Assembly (NCBI RefSeq): GCF_003952185.1
Contig: NZ_RXFS01000005.1
Span: 372,001 to 436,000, forward strand
Direction: 5' to 3'
DNA from: Variovorax sp. 679
Lineage (GTDB): Bacteria > Pseudomonadota > Gammaproteobacteria > Burkholderiales > Burkholderiaceae_C
Length of the DNA stretch: 64,000 nt
Made by a program: the position numbers and the translations under genes. The notes beneath the pieces were generated by a model. The model did no database searches. It saw only the letters and a program-made list of their open reading frames with translations, and was not told where the DNA came from. Below, in pieces: positions 16,801 to 25,708 of the stretch (its first letter is position 1; every line of letters begins with the position of its first letter).

Positions 16801-16833
16801 TGGTAAATCTTCTCCCTGGCTTCGGCGTTCGTT

Positions 16834-16867
16834 GAGTTTTTGTTATCGGTTTGTTCAACAAAAACTC
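16834..16867. promoter_or_regulatory. Inverted repeat between divergent LysR gene and Pcp-like lipoprotein gene
   Basis: Arms GAGTTTTTGTT (16834-16844) and AACAAAAACTC (16857-16867) are perfectly complementary over 11 bp with a 12-nt spacer. It starts 33 bp upstream of the LysR start codon and is AT-rich against a GC-rich background. It is a candidate operator; a transcribed hairpin is the alternative. Confidence 0.6.
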
Positions 16868-17011
16868 GTTCGACAGCCGTCGGGGGCACATGTTTTCATG
16901 AAGCCGTCATACAGACACAGAGGTGCAACCCGTCCTTTCCATGGCTGCAGAAGTCGTGCCAGGCGGGGCCTCCCGGCTTTCATGTCACACATCAACAGGG
17001 AAGGATGAAGA

Positions 17012-18619
17012 ATGAAACGGACGACGGCTACCCGCCGGCTGGCGGCGCGCGCCACGCTCGGAGCGTGTTGTGCACTGGCGCTGGCCAGTTGCGGCGGTGG
17101 AGGCGGCGGCGGCGGGGCAGATCCGGCGACGCTGGCGGCCATTGCTGCTGCCGCGGCCGCCGCCGCGGCCGGCTCTGGCACCACGGCGCCGCCGGCGCCC
17201 GCGGTGCAGCCGCCAGCGGGAAGTCCGCCACCTGCACCTGCGCCTGCGCCGCCGGCTCCCCCGCCGGTCCAGGCCAAGTGCGCCATGGACACCAGCGTGC
17301 AGCCGTCCTACGAAGAGCAGCGGCTGCCCAACAAGCTCTCCAGCAGCGACGCGTCCAGCTTCTCGGCGCAGCTCCTGCAGGCCAGCGGCTTCGACAGGTT
17401 CGGCCCCGACTTCGCCAGCACGCTGTGCACCAACGGCATGGCGGGCGCTTCGAGCTACGACCAGGCCGTGACCCTGCTCAGGACCGAGGGCACGAAGCTC
17501 TGGCAGGCCGCGCTCGACCGCGTGCAGGGCCGCAAGGTGCAGGGCACGCTGCCGAAGAGCGACGATCGCATGCTGTACTGGGCCCGCCTCACGATGACGC
17601 TGGTGCTGCGCCAGTGGAAGCCCGACTTCCCGCTTTCCGACGACCAGCGCGCGGCCCTGCAGAACGAATTCGAGCGTGCCTCGCGCGGCCAGTACGCCAT
17701 CGACTTTCCCGAGGGGCCGAAGTACAAGCGCATCCTGGTGAGCGGCTTCGACCCCTTCACGCTGGGCACGCCGGGCGTGGACGGCAACCCGAACATCCGC
17801 ATCGGCAATCCCTCCGGGGCGACCATCCTTTCGCTGGACGGCAATACCGTGGCACTGGCCGACGGCAGCACGGCGGTGATCCGCACCTTCATCCTGCCGG
17901 TCAACTACGGGCCGTTCATCCTGGGCATGCAGGAAGACACGCTGGGGGCCTGGTTCAAGCCCGGCATGAAGCGCGCCGACGCGTCGGTCAGCATGAGCCA
18001 GGGCGGCGGCGAGTTCGACCTGGAGCATTTCAACGGCCGCTACCACCTGGCGAGCATTCCGGGCAACGACAACGTCTGGCCGGCCTGCGCGGATGGCGGC
18101 TCCTTCCCTTCCTCGCTCGACTGCGACATCCATCCGCCCGAGCGCTGGCTGGGCTATGCCTCGAAGCCGTGGGTGATGAATTCGCCGCCGCAGTTCACCG
18201 AATCCACGCTGCCGTTCCAGAAGATGATCGACGCCAACACCGGCGCGGGCGTCACCAACTGGGACAACCCGCAGAAGCCGACGACGGGCTGGGCTGTCGT
18301 GCGCCGCGACTCCTATTCGACACGGGCCTGCTTCAAGGGTGCGGTGGGGCCCTTCGACCAGAGCTGCGCGAGCACGGGCGGCGGCGGCAACTATCTTTCC
18401 AACGCGAGCGCCTACCGCAATACCCTGCTGCGGGATGTTTTCAAGCTGCAGATACCGGCGGGGCATATCCACACGCCCGTCATGACGGCCTTCGGCAGCG
18501 GCAGCGACGGGAAGATCACGGACGCAACCTTCGAGGGCCGTCGCGACTCCATCGTGGCTCAGGCCCGCAACCTGGTGATCGCGCTGGCGAACAGCCTCGT
18601 GGCGGCGCCGGCACCCTAA
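17012..18619 (+). CDS. Exported lipoprotein with pyroglutamyl-peptidase-like domain lacking the nucleophile Cys
   Basis: 535 residues. The N-terminus is a lipoprotein signal with lipobox LAS-Cys27, followed by a poly-Gly, Ala and Pro-rich linker to about residue 90. The globular part resembles pyrrolidone carboxyl peptidase: RILVSGFDPFTLGTPGVDGN matches the Pcp opening [24 protein letters not shown] (Glu338) matches the catalytic Glu region [14 protein letters not shown], and AGHIHTPV (His487) matches the catalytic His motif GGFIHIPY. At the nucleophile the Pcp sequence SNSAGTFVC aligns without gaps to SNASAYRNT, placing Thr471 where Cys should be. About six other Cys residues could form disulfides outside the cytoplasm. 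It may be a pyroglutamate-binding or altered-activity protein; the homology is my own motif alignment. Confidence 0.65.
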   Translation: MKRTTATRRLAARATLGACCALALASCGGGGGGGGADPATLAAIAAAAAAAAAGSGTTAPPAPAVQPPAGSPPPAPAPAPPAPPPVQAKCAMDTSVQPSYEEQRLPNKLSSSDASSFSAQLLQASGFDRFGPDFASTLCTNGMAGASSYDQAVTLLRTEGTKLWQAALDRVQGRKVQGTLPKSDDRMLYWARLTMTLVLRQWKPDFPLSDDQRAALQNEFERASRGQYAIDFPEGPKYKRILVSGFDPFTLGTPGVDGNPNIRIGNPSGATILSLDGNTVALADGSTAVIRTFILPVNYGPFILGMQEDTLGAWFKPGMKRADASVSMSQGGGEFDLEHFNGRYHLASIPGNDNVWPACADGGSFPSSLDCDIHPPERWLGYASKPWVMNSPPQFTESTLPFQKMIDANTGAGVTNWDNPQKPTTGWAVVRRDSYSTRACFKGAVGPFDQSCASTGGGGNYLSNASAYRNTLLRDVFKLQIPAGHIHTPVMTAFGSGSDGKITDATFEGRRDSIVAQARNLVIALANSLVAAPAP

Positions 18620-18638
18620 TCGAATCAGGAGCATGAAC

Positions 18639-18899
18639 ATGATCAAACAAGCGCTTCACGCTGCTGTCCTCGCCAGCCTGGCCATCTGCGGCGCCGCGCT
18701 GGCCCAGCCCAGCGGCGGCTTCTACCTGCTGAAGAACAAGGAGAGCGGCAAGGTCCTGTGCTCGCAGAACCCGATCAGCCCGGACTGGGTCCGGCAGGCG
18801 GGGCCGTTCAAGGACCAGGACTGCAAGATCGAGCAGAAGTCCGAGCCCGTGCGCACCGACCTGCCTGCGAACCCGCTCGACCTGGCGCCCAAGAAGTAG
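18639..18899 (+). CDS. Small exported protein of unknown function
   Basis: 86 residues from the ATG at 18639. AGGAG lies 7 nt ahead of this codon, while the in-frame ATG at 18633 is too close to the same site. The protein has a signal peptide ([20 protein letters not shown], cleavage after ALA) and a mature part of about 65 residues containing two Cys (KVLCSQN and DQDCKIE), probably one disulfide. I do not recognise the family. It begins 19 bp after the Pcp-like lipoprotein gene and precedes pcp, so the three may be co-transcribed and act on the same periplasmic substrate; that is inference from position only. Confidence 0.7.
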   Translation: MIKQALHAAVLASLAICGAALAQPSGGFYLLKNKESGKVLCSQNPISPDWVRQAGPFKDQDCKIEQKSEPVRTDLPANPLDLAPKK

Positions 18900-18970
18900 A
18901 GAGGAAGCAAAAGCGTCAGGGCGGCGGCTGGCGTCTTGCAGTACCTTCCGGGGTACTGCCGGACATCGCC

Positions 18971-19666
18971 ATGACCAGGAAACCGAAAGCTCCACCGCCG
19001 CCTTCCTCATCGACGCCTCTGCGCGTGCTGCTCACGGGCTTCGAGCCCTTCGAGCAGGAGACGCTCAACCCCTCGTGGGACGCCGTGCGCGCCCTCGACG
19101 GCTGGAATGTTGGCCGCGCGACCGTGCATGCGCGCCTGGTGCCATGCGTCTTCGGCGACGCCATCGATGCGCTGATGCGCGCGATGGACGAGTTGCAGCC
19201 GCAGCTGGTGCTGTGCATCGGCCAGGCCGGCGGGCGCGCGGAGTTCACGCCGGAGCGCATCGCGATCAACATCGACGACGCGCGCACCACCGACAACAAG
19301 GGCCAGGAGCCCATCGACGTGCCCGTGGTGCCCGGTGCCCCCGCCGCCTACTTCTCGACCTTGCCGATCAAAGCCATGGTGCGCGAGCTGCGTGCGGCCG
19401 GTGTGCCTGCCTCGGTGTCGAACAGCGCGGGCACCTTCGTCTGCAACCACATCTTCTACGGCCTGATGCACCGCATCGCGATGCATCCGGTGCCGGGGCT
19501 GCGCGGCGGCTTCATCCACATTCCCTACCTGCCGGAGCAGGCCGCGCGCTTTCCGGGGGCGCCGAGCATGTCGCTCGAAACGCTGGTCAAGGCGTTGCGC
19601 ATCGCCGTGACCACCGCGCTCGCGGTGCAGCAGGACATCGCCGAGACCGGCGGCCAACTGCACTGA
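18971..19666 (+). CDS. pcp: Pyrrolidone-carboxylate peptidase (pyroglutamyl peptidase I)
   Basis: 231 residues from the ATG at 18971. After a short Pro/Ser-rich leader the family signatures appear: [35 protein letters not shown] with the catalytic Glu, [17 protein letters not shown] with the nucleophilic Cys, and [12 protein letters not shown] with the catalytic His. All three catalytic residues are present. The enzyme removes N-terminal pyroglutamate from peptides in the cytoplasm, supplying 5-oxoproline to PxpABC. It is preceded by the small exported protein and the Pcp-like lipoprotein, and is convergent with an alpha/beta hydrolase. Confidence 0.95.
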   Translation: MTRKPKAPPPPSSSTPLRVLLTGFEPFEQETLNPSWDAVRALDGWNVGRATVHARLVPCVFGDAIDALMRAMDELQPQLVLCIGQAGGRAEFTPERIAINIDDARTTDNKGQEPIDVPVVPGAPAAYFSTLPIKAMVRELRAAGVPASVSNSAGTFVCNHIFYGLMHRIAMHPVPGLRGGFIHIPYLPEQAARFPGAPSMSLETLVKALRIAVTTALAVQQDIAETGGQLH

Positions 19667-19676
19667 AGCTGCGGGT

Positions 19677-20393
19677 TCAGGCTGCCGTGGCGGGGAAGTG
19701 CTTCGCCAGCCAGCCGTTGAGCGCGGCGTTGACGAGATCGGGCTTTTCCATCGTCAGCATGTGGCCGCAATCGGGCACCCACACGACCTGCGCCTGCGGC
19801 AGCATCGCCGCCATCTCGGTCGTGCACTCCGGCGGCGCGAGCCGGTCCTCGTTGCCGCACACCAGCAGCACGGGGGCGCGCACCGACGCAAGGTGCAGGC
19901 GCGCATCGGGCCGGCGCATCACCGCGCGGTTCTGGCTGATGAGCTGCGCGGCGCCCGCGCCGAGCACGATGTCGAGGTAGCGCTGCACCAGCACCTCGTC
20001 GGCGGCCTGCGCGGGGTGGAAGGCGAAATAGACGTTCGGCTCGATCACGTCGCGCAGCTCGCCGCGCTCGAAGTATTCGATGGCGCCTTCGCGCAGCGTG
20101 AACATCTCAGGCGTCTCGGGCCGCGCGCTGGTGCCGAGCAATGCCAGCCCGGCGATGCGACCGGGTGCCTGCCGGGCCGCTTCCATGGCGACCATGCCGC
20201 CCATCGAGGCGCCGCAGAGCACCAGCGGCCCGTCGTTGTCGCGCAGCACGGCTGCGGCCATGCCCTCGATGGTGTCGTTGTGCCGCTGGGCGTCGCTCAC
20301 GCGCGCGCCGAAGGCGGAGGGAAGGGCGGGCAATTGGGCTTCCCAGATGCGCTCGTCGCAGGCGAGGCCGGGCAGCAGGATCAGGTTGGGCAT
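19677..20393 (-). CDS. Alpha/beta hydrolase
   Basis: 238 residues from the ATG at 20391-20393, where the protein begins MPNLILLPGLACDERIW. The open frame runs further upstream but that part has no fold-like features. The nucleophile elbow is GASMGGM (Ser), the acid is expected in CGNEDRLAPP and the His in VPDCGHMLTMEKP, so the catalytic triad is complete. The fold and length match small esterases and hydrolases of the proline iminopeptidase / MhpC group; substrate is not predictable. It is convergent with pcp, with 10 bp between stops, and is divergent from the Yip1 gene. Confidence 0.88.
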   Translation of the reverse strand: MPNLILLPGLACDERIWEAQLPALPSAFGARVSDAQRHNDTIEGMAAAVLRDNDGPLVLCGASMGGMVAMEAARQAPGRIAGLALLGTSARPETPEMFTLREGAIEYFERGELRDVIEPNVYFAFHPAQAADEVLVQRYLDIVLGAGAAQLISQNRAVMRRPDARLHLASVRAPVLLVCGNEDRLAPPECTTEMAAMLPQAQVVWVPDCGHMLTMEKPDLVNAALNGWLAKHFPATAA

Positions 20394-20530
20394 GGAGACG
20401 GATTCTGCGCGATTGCAGCCACCGGCGTGGCGGTCGGGCAATGGCATAGGTCGCGGCATAGGCCTCATGGCCAGCAGCCACCGGAGGCCGGCCTCGACAT
20501 ACTCCAAGGCACATGTCCGGGAACCCTGCA

Positions 20531-21175
20531 ATGAATCTGGTCGAACGCGTCCAAGCCATCCTGCTCAAGCCGAAGGCCACCTGGCCCGAGATCGACTCGG
20601 AGCCGGACGACGCCGCATCGCTCTACAAGAACTACGTGATGATCCTCGCGCTGATTCCCGCGGTGGCCAGCTTCATCGGCCTGTCGCTGATCGGCATCGG
20701 CGCCTTCGGCGTGAGCTTTCGCGTGCCGATCGTCTCGGGAATCGCGAACATGGTCGTGGGCTACGTGCTGTCGCTGGTGATGGTGTTCGTGCTCGCGCTC
20801 ATCATCGACGCGATGGCGCCGACCTTCGAGGGCACCCGCAGCCAGATCGGCGCGCTCAAGCTGTCCGCCTATGCCAGCACGGCGGCCTTCGTCGGCGGTG
20901 TCTTCAGCCTGCTGCCTTCGCTGTCGGTCATCGGCGCGCTGGCGGCGCTCTATGGCGTCTACCTGCTCTACACCGGCCTGCCGGTGCTCATGAAGTGCCC
21001 GCCCGACAAGGCAGTCGCGTACACCGCCGTGGTGGTGGTCTGCGCCATCGTCGGTGGCTTCATCATCGCGTGGGTGCTGGCGTTGCTCACGCCGTCGCCG
21101 ATGCGACTGGGCGCTGCGTCCGCGGCCGATGCGGTGGTGGCGGTCGTGCAACAGGGCACGGGCCTGAAAACCTGA
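20531..21175 (+). CDS. Yip1-family integral membrane protein
   Basis: 214 residues from the ATG at 20531; an in-frame ATG at 20513 would add six residues. The start MNLVERVQAILLKPKATWPE is the usual opening of bacterial YIP1-domain proteins, followed by five hydrophobic segments with the conserved LPSLSVIGALAALYGVYLLY near the C-terminus. Bacterial Yip1 proteins have no established function; eukaryotic relatives act in vesicle trafficking. It precedes the histidine phosphatase gene on the same strand by about 30 bp. The call is firm for the family only. Confidence 0.82.
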   Translation: MNLVERVQAILLKPKATWPEIDSEPDDAASLYKNYVMILALIPAVASFIGLSLIGIGAFGVSFRVPIVSGIANMVVGYVLSLVMVFVLALIIDAMAPTFEGTRSQIGALKLSAYASTAAFVGGVFSLLPSLSVIGALAALYGVYLLYTGLPVLMKCPPDKAVAYTAVVVVCAIVGGFIIAWVLALLTPSPMRLGAASAADAVVAVVQQGTGLKT

Positions 21176-21206
21176 GCGTCACGCGCAAGGTGGAAAATGG
21201 GCGGCA

Positions 21207-21905
21207 ATGCCAACGCCCAAGCCCGACACCACCACCGACCTGATCCTCATCCGCCACGGCGAGACCGCCTGGAACCGCGAGCTGCGCTTCCAGGGCCATG
21301 CCGACGTTCCACTCAACGACATCGGCCACGAGCAGGCCCGCCGGCTCGGCCTGCGGCTGGCGAGCGAGACGGCGGCGCAGCACATCATCAGCAGCGACCT
21401 CATGCGCGCGCAGCAGACTGCCGCGCCGGGGGCGCAGCAGCTGTCGCTGCCGGTGGTGACCTCGGCGGCGCTGCGCGAGCAGTTCTTCGGCGTGGTCGAG
21501 GGCATGCGCTCCGAAGAGATCCAGAGCCTGCACCCCCGCGCCTGGGAAGAGTGGCTGGAGTTCCGCGAGGACCACGCCATGCCCGAGGGCGAGACGGCGC
21601 GCGAGTTCCACACGCGCATCGTCGCTGCGCTGGGCGGCATCGCCGCCGCGCACAAGGGCCAGCACCTGATCGTGGTCACCCACGGCGGCGTGCTCGACAT
21701 GGTGTGGCGCACCGCCAGGGGGCTGAGCCTGAGCGGGCCGCGCCGCAGCGAGATTCCCAATGCGGGCTTCAACCGCATCCGCATTGCCGATCCGCAGCGG
21801 CCCGACGACATCGAGATCGTCGAGTGGGCCGACACGCGCCATCTGGCCGACCTGCCGCCGCAGCCGACCTACGACCAGACGCGGCACCTGAAGAACAAGG
21901 ACTGA
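21207..21905 (+). CDS. Histidine phosphatase family protein (phosphoglycerate-mutase-like)
   Basis: 232 residues. The catalytic RHG motif is LIRHGETAWNRELRFQGHAD, with a second His in VVTHGGVLDMVWR and the acid-base Glu in LREQFFGVVEG. This is the branch often named GpmB or CobC/phosphatase, more likely a phosphatase than a mutase because the proton donor region is of the phosphatase type. The substrate is unknown. It lies 31 bp downstream of the Yip1 gene on the same strand and is convergent with the D-aminoacylase gene, with 7 bp between stops. Confidence 0.9.
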   Translation: MPTPKPDTTTDLILIRHGETAWNRELRFQGHADVPLNDIGHEQARRLGLRLASETAAQHIISSDLMRAQQTAAPGAQQLSLPVVTSAALREQFFGVVEGMRSEEIQSLHPRAWEEWLEFREDHAMPEGETAREFHTRIVAALGGIAAAHKGQHLIVVTHGGVLDMVWRTARGLSLSGPRRSEIPNAGFNRIRIADPQRPDDIEIVEWADTRHLADLPPQPTYDQTRHLKNKD

Positions 21906-21912
21906 GGCAGGC

Positions 21913-23517
21913 TCAGCCGCTCGAGCTGCAGCTTCCAGCCTTCGGCGTGCGCAGCAGCGGCTGGCCGGCGCCCACGCCCGTGGGCTTGCCGCCGTCGACA
22001 GCGAGCTGTCCGTTCACCAGCACCGTGGTCACGCCCTCCGACAGCAGCGTCGGCTGCGTGTAGGTGGCCTTGGCCGCATAGCGCGCCGGATCGAACACCA
22101 CCACATCGGCGTAGTAGCCCGGGCGCAGATGGCCGCGCTGCTTCAGCCCCAGCGTGTCGGCCGTGAGCGACGAGCTGCCGCGGATGAACTGCGCCAGCGA
22201 GATCGTGTGTTCCTTCACCACGTACTGGTCGTACTTGCGAGCGAAGGTGCCGTAGGCGCGCGGATGGCCCATCGACGAGTCGGACGATGTCATGACCCAC
22301 GGCCGCTTCATGAAGGCGCACACGTCGTCGTCGCTCTGGTTGAACGAGGCGATCATCAGGTCGCCGTCGCGCAGCACGGCGATGGCGGCGTCGATAGGAT
22401 CGGCGTTCGACGCCTTGGCCACGTCGGCCAGCGTCTTGCCTACGTACTTCGTGCTGCCGGCCGAGAACAAAATGGCCTCGGGGCCGCCGCGCAGCCGCAG
22501 GTTCTCGCGCATGTCCTTGCGCAGGCGTTCCTGCTGCGAAGCGTCGTCGAAGCGCTGCAGCGTCGCGGCGCGGCCACCTTCGTTGGCCCAGGGCGGCAGC
22601 AGCGCGGCGGAGAAGCGGGTGCTCGACGCGGTCCATGGATAGTGGTCGGCCGTGATGTCCAGGCCGCCCGCGCGTTCCTTCTCGATGCGCTTGATGATGT
22701 CGCCGCTCTGGCCCTGCACGTCGACGCCCAGCGCCTTGATGTGTGCCACGTGCACCGGCAGCTTCGCCTCGTGGCCGATGCGGATCACCTCGTCGATGGA
22801 ACCCTTGAGGCCGATGTTGTACATCGACTCGTCGCGGATGTGGCTGTCGTAGATGCCGCCATGCCGCGCCGCCACCTTCGCGAGCTCGATGACTTCCTCG
22901 GTCTTCGAGAAGTTCTGCGGCGTGTAGAACAGGCCGGTGGAAAGGCCCAATGCGCCTTCGCACATGCCCTGGCTCACGCGCTTCTTCATCGCCTCGAGCT
23001 GTTCGGGCGTCGGCGCACGATTGGCTTCGCCCAGTTCGCTCATGCGCACCGGGCCGAAGCCCACGTACATGGCGACGTTGGTGCCCACGGGCGCGGCGCG
23101 CAGTTTCTGCGTCTGCGCCGCGATGTCGAAGCCGCCGAAGCCGTCGTTGCCGATCACCGCGGTGGTCACGCCTTGCGTGAGGAACGGAATGTTCAGGCGC
23201 TTCTTCGGGTCGTTGGAGTGCAGGTCGGCATCCGCATGCGTGTGCGCGTCGATGAAACCCGGCGCCACCACCATGCCCGTGGCATCGATGACGCGCTTCG
23301 CGGTGAACTGCGCCGATGCCGCCTTGCCGGCGAACACGATGCGGTCGCCTGCGATGCCCACGTCGCCTACCACCGGCGTGTCGGAGTCGCCGGTGTAGAC
23401 GGTGCCGCCGCGCAGCAGCAGGTCGAGCGCGACGGGGGTGTCGCCGGCGGCATGCAGGGTGGGAGCGAAGGGCGCGAGGGTCGAGAGAACGGCCAGCGTG
23501 ACGAAGGACTTGCGCAT
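21913..23517 (-). CDS. N-acyl-D-amino-acid deacylase (D-aminoacylase), exported
   Basis: 534 residues from the ATG at 23515-23517, which gives a good signal peptide (MRKSFVTLAVLSTLAPFAPT, cleavage near LHA). The amidohydrolase metal motif is GFIDAHTHAD, and other D-aminoacylase landmarks are present: EGALGLSTGLFY with the metal-binding region, YDSHIRDES, HVAHIKALG, DHYPWTAS, and a C-terminal beta-sandwich PGYYADVVVFDP. The family releases D-amino acids from N-acyl derivatives and includes dihydroorotase-like relatives, so substrate specificity is inferred. A periplasmic location would suit scavenging of cell-wall or peptide-derived D-amino acids, in keeping with the peptide-oriented gene content nearby. 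Confidence 0.88.
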   Translation of the reverse strand: MRKSFVTLAVLSTLAPFAPTLHAAGDTPVALDLLLRGGTVYTGDSDTPVVGDVGIAGDRIVFAGKAASAQFTAKRVIDATGMVVAPGFIDAHTHADADLHSNDPKKRLNIPFLTQGVTTAVIGNDGFGGFDIAAQTQKLRAAPVGTNVAMYVGFGPVRMSELGEANRAPTPEQLEAMKKRVSQGMCEGALGLSTGLFYTPQNFSKTEEVIELAKVAARHGGIYDSHIRDESMYNIGLKGSIDEVIRIGHEAKLPVHVAHIKALGVDVQGQSGDIIKRIEKERAGGLDITADHYPWTASSTRFSAALLPPWANEGGRAATLQRFDDASQQERLRKDMRENLRLRGGPEAILFSAGSTKYVGKTLADVAKASNADPIDAAIAVLRDGDLMIASFNQSDDDVCAFMKRPWVMTSSDSSMGHPRAYGTFARKYDQYVVKEHTISLAQFIRGSSSLTADTLGLKQRGHLRPGYYADVVVFDPARYAAKATYTQPTLLSEGVTTVLVNGQLAVDGGKPTGVGAGQPLLRTPKAGSCSSSG

Positions 23518-23644
23518 GGAGTGTCTGGCCCGTGAAGGCTTCTTGTAGAAGGAGTGCGGCCAGTTTAGGAGCCGCCTCCGCGCCCTCGCCAATTCCTTTT
23601 GCACCATGCCCCATGACCTGAAGGCATGGGCTGCCGGGCTATGT

Positions 23645-25003
23645 TCAGGTGTGTGTCGTGAGCTGCCCGAGGCCGAGCCGCTCGTACACCGCAGCCGTCT
23701 GCCGGCGCAGCCGCAGCGACTCGGGCTGGCCGTTGAGCTGCTGCTGCAGGATGCCTTGCGCCGCTGCCAGCGAGGCTTCGGTGCCGCTGCGCACCAGCGC
23801 ATCGAGGTACACCTGCTCGAACAGGTCGCGCTGCGCATGGCTGCCGCCGATCTCGATCATGCGCGGCAGCGCCGCGCCAAGGCCTTCGATGGTCGCTGCC
23901 AGATCGCCGCGCGCATGCGCCACCAGTCCGTGCGCGGCCGGCACGCACACGCGCTGCCATGCCGCGCGAGTCGATGCCGGTGCGTCCGGCGCGAAGGCCA
24001 CGATATTGCGCAGCAGCACTTCGGCCTCCGGGCGGCCGGCGCGCGCGAGGCCGTAGAGGTATTGCAGGTCGAGAAAGGGCAGCACATGGTCGGCCTGGCG
24101 TTGCTGCAGGTAGCCCGCCACGTCGTCCCAGCGATTGCCCACGTCGATGCCCGCGAGCTCCAGCCGCGCGAGCAGCGACACGGCGCCGATCTGGTCCTGC
24201 GAATAGTCCTTCACCACGCCCCAGGCGTGCTCGTCGTACACGGCGAGCGCCTCGGCATCGCGGCCCAGGTCGATCAGGAACAGCGCCATGTGCCACCAGT
24301 TGTGCGTGACCATGAATGAATTCAGCCCGGTCCACGTGTCGCTCACGCCCCGCATGAACGCCAGCCCCTCGGCGAGACGGCCTTCGGTGAGCATCACGTG
24401 CGCCAGCGCGTGATGCGCCCACGGCTCCTTGCGGCACATGGCGACGGCGCGGCGCGCGCTCGCCTCGGCCTCGCGCATCAGGTGGCATTGCTCGTAGCCG
24501 AAGGCCGCCATGCCGTGCACGTAGGGCACGTCGGCCGCATGCGGCAGCACAGCCAGCGCGAGCCGCAGCATGCCGGGGCAGTCGCCGGTGTTGAAGCAGT
24601 GGTACTGGCCGAGCTTGACCGACACCAGATCGCGCGGATGCTCGTGGGCCTGCTCCGTGTGCAGCGTGATGGCGCGGGCGATGTCGCCGTCGGCCCAGGC
24701 TTCGATGGCCGCGATGTAGCGTTGCTCGCGCGGTGTTGCGCGCGCAGCACCGGCGCGGGCCTTCGCGAGGAACGGCCGCGCATTGGCCGCGGCCTCGCGC
24801 GATTCGGCGAACAGGTGCAACGTGGCGCAATAGGCCTGCACGATGGGGCTCGCATCGGCATCGGCCACCGCGATCAGGTTGACGGCACGGGCCTCGCTGG
24901 AGATGAAGCCCATGACGAAGTCGTCGACCAGCGGCAGGCTGGCGGGGTCTTCGAGGGTGAGAGGGTTGCCGAGGCTGTCGGCGGAAGATTTTCCGGAGGG
25001 CAT
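23645..25003 (-). CDS. TTC38-like tetratricopeptide repeat protein
   Basis: 452 residues from the ATG at 25001-25003 (MPSGKSSADS). The sequence is a chain of helix pairs resembling the TTC38 family: VHGMAAFGYEQCHLMREAE, EPWAHHALAHVMLTEGR and the His/Trp-rich block MVTHNWWHMALFLIDLG with VYDEHAW, which recurs in all members I know. These are alpha-alpha solenoids found in bacteria and animals with no known activity. No signal peptide is present, so it is cytoplasmic. A dispersed two-hairpin repeat lies about 100 bp upstream, between this gene and the tautomerase gene. Confidence 0.8.
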   Translation of the reverse strand: MPSGKSSADSLGNPLTLEDPASLPLVDDFVMGFISSEARAVNLIAVADADASPIVQAYCATLHLFAESREAAANARPFLAKARAGAARATPREQRYIAAIEAWADGDIARAITLHTEQAHEHPRDLVSVKLGQYHCFNTGDCPGMLRLALAVLPHAADVPYVHGMAAFGYEQCHLMREAEASARRAVAMCRKEPWAHHALAHVMLTEGRLAEGLAFMRGVSDTWTGLNSFMVTHNWWHMALFLIDLGRDAEALAVYDEHAWGVVKDYSQDQIGAVSLLARLELAGIDVGNRWDDVAGYLQQRQADHVLPFLDLQYLYGLARAGRPEAEVLLRNIVAFAPDAPASTRAAWQRVCVPAAHGLVAHARGDLAATIEGLGAALPRMIEIGGSHAQRDLFEQVYLDALVRSGTEASLAAAQGILQQQLNGQPESLRLRRQTAAVYERLGLGQLTTHT

Positions 25004-25104
25004 GGCGGCATGGTGCCATGCCCCGGATTGCTTCGGCACAGCACTGGCTTTTTCACGGCGCTGTTGCTGGTTCGCTATGCATGAAATTGCCACTGCCAAG
25101 GCCA

Positions 25105-25195
25105 GGAACACCGCGGAACCGGCTTGGCCGGGCCGCAGGTGTTGCCCCCGGAAGGGGGTTGGCGTAGCGACACGAAGTGCGCGAAGCCTGGGGGT
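25105..25195 (+). repeat. Dispersed two-hairpin repeat, copy 3
   Basis: Same unit and orientation as copy 1. Hairpin 1 spans 25108-25142 (ACACC / GGTGT outer arms, GCGG / CCGC middle arms). Hairpin 2 has a shortened loop, CCCCC-ggaa-GGGGG, compared with copies 1 and 2. It lies between two minus-strand genes. Confidence 0.88.
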
Positions 25196-25203
25196 GAGCC
25201 CAT

Positions 25204-25602
25204 CTAGACACCGGCTTGTTGATGGCGGTACTCCTGTGTCTTGCCGCCGTAGCCGTAGGCCGCGCCGCGCGCGTCGATCACGTGGATGTACGACACCTCA
25301 TGCAGGTCCGGCCGGATCCTCGCCATCGCCGCATGCACTTCGCGAAGGTAGCGCGCCTTCTCGGCCTTGGTGTTGGTCTCGTCGGTGATGCTGATGTCGA
25401 GATGGAAGGCCGACTTGCCCAGAGAGGCCAGTGACTGCCCGCCGATGAACCAGGCGTCGGCTGCGATGTACTGCACGGTGATGGCGATGACCGGCAGCTG
25501 CTTGCCGAGCACGCTCTGCGTGAGCTCGGCGACTGCGTCGACGGTCTTGCGGGTGAGGTCGGCGTCGGGTTGGCCGGAGAGGTGGACGACGATGTGGGGC
25601 AT
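25204..25602 (-). CDS. Tautomerase-family protein (4-oxalocrotonate tautomerase superfamily)
   Basis: 132 residues from the ATG at 25600-25602, with AAGGAG upstream. After Met removal the N-terminal residue is Pro (MPHIVVHLSG), the catalytic base of the superfamily. The length fits the longer, two-motif members rather than the 60-residue 4-OT type, and the beta-alpha-beta pattern repeats once (second strand YIHVIDARGAAYGYGG). Reactions in this group range from keto-enol tautomerisation to dehalogenation; the substrate cannot be told. It is divergent from a LysR gene, which probably regulates it. Confidence 0.82.
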   Translation of the reverse strand: MPHIVVHLSGQPDADLTRKTVDAVAELTQSVLGKQLPVIAITVQYIAADAWFIGGQSLASLGKSAFHLDISITDETNTKAEKARYLREVHAAMARIRPDLHEVSYIHVIDARGAAYGYGGKTQEYRHQQAGV

Positions 25603-25685
25603 GGTGAACTCCTTGGATGAACGGGTTGTCGATGGGGTGATTGTGGAAGTCTGTTCGTCATCGGAAAAGCGGGAAGATATGATGC

Positions 25686-25708
25686 ATTCCATCGGAATAA
25701 CGGATGGA
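25686..25708. promoter_or_regulatory. Overlapping palindromes in the tautomerase/LysR divergent region
   Basis: ATTCCATCGGAAT (25686-25698) is a dyad with 5-bp arms, and TCCATC (25688-25693) pairs with GATGGA (25703-25708). They lie 10-32 bp upstream of the LysR start, where an autoregulatory LysR operator would be expected. Candidate site only. Confidence 0.45.
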
